Source of the DNA: DATHBP01 sp035296085
GTDB lineage: Bacteria > Actinomycetota > Actinomycetes > Propionibacteriales > Nocardioidaceae
Assembly (NCBI GenBank): GCA_035296085.1
Contig: DATHBP010000087.1
Span: 1-10,191, forward strand
DNA: 10,191 nt
Direction of reading: 5' to 3'
Under the pieces are notes generated by a model. It made no database searches and was not told the origin of the DNA. It saw only the letters and a list, made by a program, of their open reading frames with translations. Within the stretch, counting starts at the first letter, position 1. The number at the start of each line of letters is the position of its first letter. Shown in pieces: positions 7,179 through 10,191 of the stretch. The translations under genes and the position numbers were made by a program.

Positions 7179-8272
7179 GCGGGCTGCGCGGCAGCCGTAC
7201 GCTCCGCCGACTCGATGGTCGCGCTGCCGACGACGCGCGTGCCGTCGTACACCACGACCGACTGACCGGGCGCGACGCCGCGTACGGGCTGGTCAAGGTC
7301 GACGACGAGCCGGTCACCGTCGACGTGCACCTGCGCCGGGAGTGCGTCCCCATGGGCTCGCAGCTGTACCGAGCAGGTGACGGAGCCGACCGGCTCGGGA
7401 CCGCACCAGCGCGGCCGCACGCCGCTGACCCGGTCGACCTCGAGCGCCTCGCCGGGACCGACGGTGACGGTCCCGCTGACCGGCTCGATGTCCAGCACGT
7501 AGCGGGGCCGGCCGTCGTCGGCAGGCGTGCCGAGGTGCAGGCCGCGGCGCTGGCCGACCGTGAACCCGAACGCTCCGTCGTGCTCGCGCAGCACCTGACC
7601 TCGCTGGTCGACCACCTGCCCGGCCGAGGCGCCCAACTGCCGGCGCAGGTATCCGGCAGTGTCGCCGTCCGGGATGAAGCAGATGTCGTGGCTGTCCGGC
7701 TTGTCGGCCACCGCGAGCCCCCGCTGCGCCGCTTCGGCGCGTACGGCGTCCTTCGTCGAGGCACCGAGCGGGAACATCGCATGCGCGAGCTGGTCGGCGG
7801 TGAGGACGCCGAGCACGTACGACTGGTCTTTCGCCGCGTCTACGGATCGGTGCAGGGCGGGTCGGCCGTCGGGGCCGGGCAGCACCTGCGCGTAGTGGCC
7901 GGTGCACACGGCGTCGAAGCCCAGCGCGAGCGCCCGGTCGAGCACCGCGGCGAACTTCACCTTCTCGTTGCATCGGATGCACGGGTTCGGCGTACGACCG
8001 GCGGCGTACTCGGCGACGAAGTCGTCGATGACGTCAGCGGCGAACCGCTCCGCAAGGTCCCAGACGTAGAACGGGATCCCGATCACGTCTGCGGCACGAC
8101 GAGCGTCGCGGGCGTCCTCGAGCGTGCAGCAGCCACGCGCACCGGTGCGGTGCGACTGCGGGTCCCGGGCCAGCGCCAGATGCACGCCCGTGACGTCGTG
8201 GCCCGCCTCGACCGCCCGGGCGGCGGCAACGGCGGAGTCCACGCCGCCGGACATGGCGGCCAGGACGCGCAT
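7157..8272 (-). CDS. mnmA: tRNA-specific 2-thiouridylase MnmA
   Basis: A 371-residue protein that thiolates C2 of U34 in tRNA Glu, Gln and Lys, using ATP to adenylate the uridine and a persulfide sulfur. The PP-loop SGGVDS is at residues 8-13. Cys101 in TPNPCIRCNEKVKF and Cys198 in DSHDICFIP correspond to the catalytic cysteine pair (E. coli Cys102 and Cys199). FTVGQRRGL (237-245) and a C-terminal beta-barrel complete the family architecture. GCCT at 47-50, just before LEDARDARRAADVIGIPFYV, is common in longer-branch MnmA proteins. The start is ATG 8272, two bases after the desulfurase stop, with AAGGG at 8281-8285; this coupling pairs sulfur donor and user. The last residues, RVARSG plus the TGA, are encoded by one arm of the inverted repeat, so the C terminus may have been altered by repeat insertion. 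Confidence 0.97.
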   Translation of the reverse strand: MRVLAAMSGGVDSAVAAARAVEAGHDVTGVHLALARDPQSHRTGARGCCTLEDARDARRAADVIGIPFYVWDLAERFAADVIDDFVAEYAAGRTPNPCIRCNEKVKFAAVLDRALALGFDAVCTGHYAQVLPGPDGRPALHRSVDAAKDQSYVLGVLTADQLAHAMFPLGASTKDAVRAEAAQRGLAVADKPDSHDICFIPDGDTAGYLRRQLGASAGQVVDQRGQVLREHDGAFGFTVGQRRGLHLGTPADDGRPRYVLDIEPVSGTVTVGPGEALEVDRVSGVRPRWCGPEPVGSVTCSVQLRAHGDALPAQVHVDGDRLVVDLDQPVRGVAPGQSVVVYDGTRVVGSATIESAERTAAAQPARVARSG

Positions 8273-8274
8273 GC

Positions 8275-9495
8275 TCAGCGCCCTTCGACCGGGGAGCTGA
8301 GCCCGGCCGCACGCGCCCGCTCGACGGCGGGGCCGATCGCCGCGACGGCGGTGTCCACATCGGCAGCTCGCGAGGTGTGGCCGAACGAGAACCGTAGTGA
8401 CCCACGCGCTCGTGACTCCGAGCTGCCCATCGCGAGCAGAACGTGGCTGGCCCGCGGTACGCCGGCCGAACAGGCGGACCCGGTCGAGCACTCGACGCCG
8501 TTCGCGTCCAGCAGCATCAGCAGGGAGTCGCCTTCGCAGCCGGGGAAGCTGAAGTGCGCGTTGCCGGGCAGCCGGTCCTCGACGGCTCCGACCGGGGCAC
8601 CGTTGAGCTCGGCGTCCGGTACTGCGGCGAGGACGCGGTGTACGAGGTCGTCGCGCAAACCAGCCAGCGTGCTCGCCGCCTCCGGTTGGAGCTTGACGGC
8701 CAGCTCGACAGCGGTCGCGAACGCGGCGACGGCAGGGGTGTCGATCGTGCCGGAGCGGATGTCGCGTTCCTGCCCCCCGCCGTGCAGCAGGGGTACGACA
8801 CTCAGGTCGCGGCCGACGACCAGAGCGCCGACCCCGAAGGGCCCGCCCACCTTGTGACCGGACACGGACATGGCATCCACCCCGACAGCCGCGAAGTCGA
8901 CGGGCAGCGCTCCGATGGCCTGGACGGCGTCGGTGTGCAGCGGTATCGCGTACTCGCGCGCGAGCTCGGCCACCTCGGCGACCGGCTGCACGGTGCCGAC
9001 CTCGTTGTTGGCCCACATCAGGCAGATGAGCGCGACGTCGTCCGGGTTGCCCTCGAGGCTTGCCCGCAGCGCCGCAACGTCCAGCCTTCCGTCGCCGTCG
9101 ACGGGCACTATCTCGAGCTCGGCGCCTTGCTCGGCCGCAAGCCACTGCAGCGGGTCGATGACCGAGTGGTGCTCGACTGCGCTAGCCAGGATGCGTCGCC
9201 TGCGGTCGTCGGCCGCTCGGCGCGCCCAGTAGATGCCCTTGATGGCGAGGTTGTCCGACTCGGTGCCGCCGGAGGTGAACACCACCTCGCTGGGCCGTGC
9301 GCCGAGCGCGCCCGCGACGGTCTCCCGCGACTCCTCGACGACACGGCGGGCGGCACGGCCGGATGCGTGCAGCGACGACGGGTTGCCCAGCCGGCCCAGC
9401 TGCTCGGCCATCGCGGCCACCGCCTCGGGCAGCATCGGCGTCGTCGCCGCGTGGTCGAGGTAGGCGACCTGGCGGTCCTCCTGGGGGCTGGTCAT
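8275..9495 (-). CDS. Cysteine desulfurase, class I (IscS/NifS type)
   Basis: A 406-residue PLP enzyme that removes sulfur from L-cysteine as a protein persulfide. Motifs: YLDHAATTP (12-20), NPSSLHASGR, FTSGGTESDNLAIKG (73-87), EHHS with His109 stacking on PLP, HTDAVQ with Asp189, SGHKVGGPFG with the PLP lysine Lys215, and the catalytic loop ECSTGSACSAG with Cys342 as the persulfide cysteine (Cys336 is also in the loop). This is the IscS/NifS loop, not the SufS form. The start at ATG 9495 is chosen because the conserved YLDHAATTP begins at residue 12; the frame stays open upstream to about 9708, but that would run through palindromic promoter DNA. No Shine-Dalgarno is seen before ATG 9495; with a -10-like TACGCT only 10 bases upstream, the mRNA may be nearly leaderless. 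Directly followed by mnmA, its likely sulfur acceptor. Equivalent in position to M. tuberculosis iscS (Rv3025c). Confidence 0.95.
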   Translation of the reverse strand: MTSPQEDRQVAYLDHAATTPMLPEAVAAMAEQLGRLGNPSSLHASGRAARRVVEESRETVAGALGARPSEVVFTSGGTESDNLAIKGIYWARRAADDRRRRILASAVEHHSVIDPLQWLAAEQGAELEIVPVDGDGRLDVAALRASLEGNPDDVALICLMWANNEVGTVQPVAEVAELAREYAIPLHTDAVQAIGALPVDFAAVGVDAMSVSGHKVGGPFGVGALVVGRDLSVVPLLHGGGQERDIRSGTIDTPAVAAFATAVELAVKLQPEAASTLAGLRDDLVHRVLAAVPDAELNGAPVGAVEDRLPGNAHFSFPGCEGDSLLMLLDANGVECSTGSACSAGVPRASHVLLAMGSSESRARGSLRFSFGHTSRAADVDTAVAAIGPAVERARAAGLSSPVEGR

Positions 9496-9504
9496 GGCGT
9501 TGAC

Positions 9505-9512
9505 CAGCGTAG
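9505..9512 (-). promoter_or_regulatory. Putative -10 region of the desulfurase-mnmA unit
   Basis: Minus-strand CTACGCTG contains TACGCT, a TANNNT -10 box, ending 10 bases before ATG 9495. Transcription would begin about 4 bases before the start codon or at it, consistent with the missing ribosome-binding site. No good -35 sits at 16-18 bp spacing. The identical 8-mer is used on the other strand at 9653-9660. This is inference from pattern only. Confidence 0.4.
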
Positions 9513-9573
9513 ACCGACGGGAGTTGTCAGGGCGGCGACGGCGTATACGCCGTCGAGGGCCTGACAAGTCGGT
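9513..9573. promoter_or_regulatory. Nested palindrome upstream of the cysteine desulfurase (operator or repeat hairpin)
   Basis: The centre is a perfect 20-bp palindrome, CGACGGCGTATACGCCGTCG, at 9536-9555. It is flanked symmetrically, after 4-base internal loops, by TTGTCAGG (9524-9531) and CCTGACAA (9560-9567). Outside these, ACCGAC (9513-9518) matches GTCGGT (9568-9573), with five extra bases on the left side. The whole could fold into a long cruciform or hairpin. If the desulfurase transcript starts near 9499, the centre lies about 46 bp upstream, where an activator or a repressor dimer could sit. A dispersed palindromic repeat is the main alternative. The binding protein is unknown. Confidence 0.6.
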
Positions 9574-9596
9574 AGACCCCGAGGCGGCCCGCGGCG

Positions 9597-9614
9597 TGGT
9601 CACGGCGGTGACCA
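9597..9614. promoter_or_regulatory. Interrupted palindrome TGGTCAC-N4-GTGACCA (possible operator)
   Basis: A perfect 7-bp inverted repeat with a GGCG spacer lies between the two divergent promoters, about 60 bp upstream of the expected start point of the rightward gene. Size and symmetry suit a dimeric helix-turn-helix regulator. The half-site order does not match the CRP/GlxR consensus (TGTGA-N6-TCACA), so no regulator is named. Confidence 0.4.
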
Positions 9615-9630
9615 GCTCGGACCGGCGACG

Positions 9631-9659
9631 TTGTCGGCCCAGACAGCGATTACTACGCT
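9631..9659 (+). promoter_or_regulatory. Putative housekeeping-sigma promoter of the rightward gene
   Basis: TTGTCG at 9631-9636 and TACGCT at 9654-9659 are spaced by exactly 17 bp, the best promoter match in the window. The -10 lies within a perfect 7-bp inverted repeat, GACAGCG-N7-CGCTGTC (9642-9648 and 9656-9662), so a protein bound there would block RNA polymerase. Expected start is near 9666, leaving a leader of about 40 bases before ATG 9707. Confidence 0.5.
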
Positions 9660-9688
9660 GTCCGCCGCTACGACTTGTGCGTGACGCC

Positions 9689-9696
9689 GAGGAGAA
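9689..9696 (+). promoter_or_regulatory. Ribosome-binding site deciding the start of the rightward gene
   Basis: GAGGAGAA, ten bases before ATG 9707, is a strong match to the 16S anti-Shine-Dalgarno. It lies downstream of the alternative GTG 9677, which has no such site, so ATG 9707 is preferred. Confidence 0.6.
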
Positions 9697-9706
9697 CGCG
9701 ACCGCC

Positions 9707-10191
9707 ATGCTTCACCGCGCGCTGGGCTTCGCGCGGCGCCACCGTGCCACGATGCCCGGCGAGCTGCCGACGTTGGGCCCACGGCTGAGACCGCTCGCGC
9801 AGTTTCGACCTTTCGCACTCGTTGCGCCGGGGTTCGTCGACGTAGATCTGCACCCGCCGCAGGGGCTGGTCAACGGTGTCGCGCGTACACCGCACACCCC
9901 GGCCGCGCCGTTCGCGGCTGTTGAGCTCGACGTGGACCAGCCGCGCGGAGCGACCGTCGTCGCCGGGCTCTCGGTGGGGCCAGACGAGCAGGTGCTGGCG
10001 ACGTACGACTCCGCGCACCGGCAGGTGACGATCGAGGTGGAGATAGCCGGGCGAACCACAGTGGTGCGACGCAAGGCGGCAGAGCTCGCCGGTGCCTTTC
10101 GCTTCGCGTTTGCCGTCTGCGAAAACCAGGTAACCGCACTCGCGGACACCGGCTCCGGCTGGCAGCCGCTGCTGACGTCGCGGCGGGAGGT
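9707..10191 (+). CDS. Unrecognised protein, N-terminal 161 residues (3' end outside window)
   Basis: An open frame runs from ATG 9707 to the window edge without a stop, giving 161 complete codons. Support for a real gene: GAGGAGAA at 9689-9696, ten bases before the ATG; a -35/-10 pair upstream; and actinobacterial codon use with G/C third positions. An in-frame GTG at 9677 is a weaker alternative start. I do not recognise the family. The first 35 residues are basic (RALGFARRHRA, PRLRPLAQFRPF) with no clear signal peptide or membrane helix. From about residue 36 the protein looks like a beta-rich fold of alternating hydrophobic strands (ALVAPGFVDVDL, AAVELDV, ATVVAGLSVG, VLATYDS, QVTIEVEIAG), and AFRFAFAVCENQVTALAD suggests a further hairpin. 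It faces away from the desulfurase gene and may share its control region. A sugar-binding or concanavalin-like sandwich is possible, but this is a guess from strand pattern only. Confidence 0.75.
   Translation, partial: MLHRALGFARRHRATMPGELPTLGPRLRPLAQFRPFALVAPGFVDVDLHPPQGLVNGVARTPHTPAAPFAAVELDVDQPRGATVVAGLSVGPDEQVLATYDSAHRQVTIEVEIAGRTTVVRRKAAELAGAFRFAFAVCENQVTALADTGSGWQPLLTSRRE

Noticed and set aside
7010..8857. 615-codon open frame on the plus strand antisense to mnmA and the desulfurase
   Set aside because: It is opposite certain genes, has low-complexity composition and no ribosome-binding context; treated as a shadow frame.
9496..9708. N-terminal extension of the cysteine desulfurase up to about 9708
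   Set aside because: The frame is open, but the added 71 residues are unlike the family, run through three palindromes and a promoter, and would overlap the start of the divergent gene.
9668..10149. Minus-strand open frames opposite the rightward gene
   Set aside because: They lack recognisable motifs, and the plus-strand frame has a clear ribosome-binding site, promoter and plausible protein pattern.
1..10191. Defence system, phage, CRISPR, insertion sequence or biosynthetic cluster
   Set aside because: No nuclease, transposase, integrase, repeat-spacer array or synthase gene is present; apart from the edge gene every coding region is a known family, mostly housekeeping.

Overview
This is a high-GC stretch whose gene content and order fit an actinomycete (Actinomycetota). 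It looks like a chromosomal housekeeping region. The evidence is very high third-position GC, GTG starts, 2-4 bp gene junctions, an indirect Gln/Asn-tRNA amidation operon (gatCAB), and a neighbourhood known from Mycobacterium tuberculosis, where iscS, trmU/mnmA, ligA, gatC, gatA, gatB and the sugar-dehydrogenase-like lppZ lie in one region in this relative order. The genus cannot be fixed from the sequence; Propionibacteriales is only a guess.

Layout, left to right. Bases 2-676 (+) are the C-terminal part of a PQQ-dependent glucose/sorbosone dehydrogenase-like beta-propeller. It converges with a long minus-strand series that reads, in order of transcription: a class I (IscS/NifS-type) cysteine desulfurase (9495-8275), mnmA (8272-7157), a 145-bp gap carrying a three-copy inverted repeat, ligA (7011-4861), gatC (4807-4496), gatA (4499-2985), gatB (2988-1474) and a MOSC-domain protein (1470-706). 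Spacing suggests three translationally coupled blocks: desulfurase-mnmA (2-bp gap), ligA alone, and gatC-gatA-gatB-MOSC (4-bp overlaps, then a 3-bp gap). At the right edge a divergent plus-strand gene of unknown function starts at 9707 and runs off the window.

Functionally, the desulfurase takes sulfur from cysteine and can hand it to MnmA, which 2-thiolates U34 of Glu/Gln/Lys tRNAs. GatCAB completes Gln-tRNA(Gln) (and often Asn-tRNA(Asn)) by transamidation. Most of the minus-strand genes therefore serve tRNA maturation, with the replicative/repair ligase LigA between them. The MOSC protein at the end adds a possible molybdenum-cofactor or sulfur-chemistry activity.

The least ordinary parts are non-coding. 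One is the 21-bp perfect inverted repeat between mnmA and ligA, whose distal arm supplies the last codons and the stop codon of mnmA. The other is the 211-bp divergent intergenic region 9496-9706, which holds three separate palindromes, among them a 20-bp perfect one nested inside a second 8-bp stem, plus a matching pair of outward-facing CTACGCTG putative -10 boxes. I saw no tRNA, rRNA, CRISPR array, insertion sequence, phage gene or convincing new multi-gene system.
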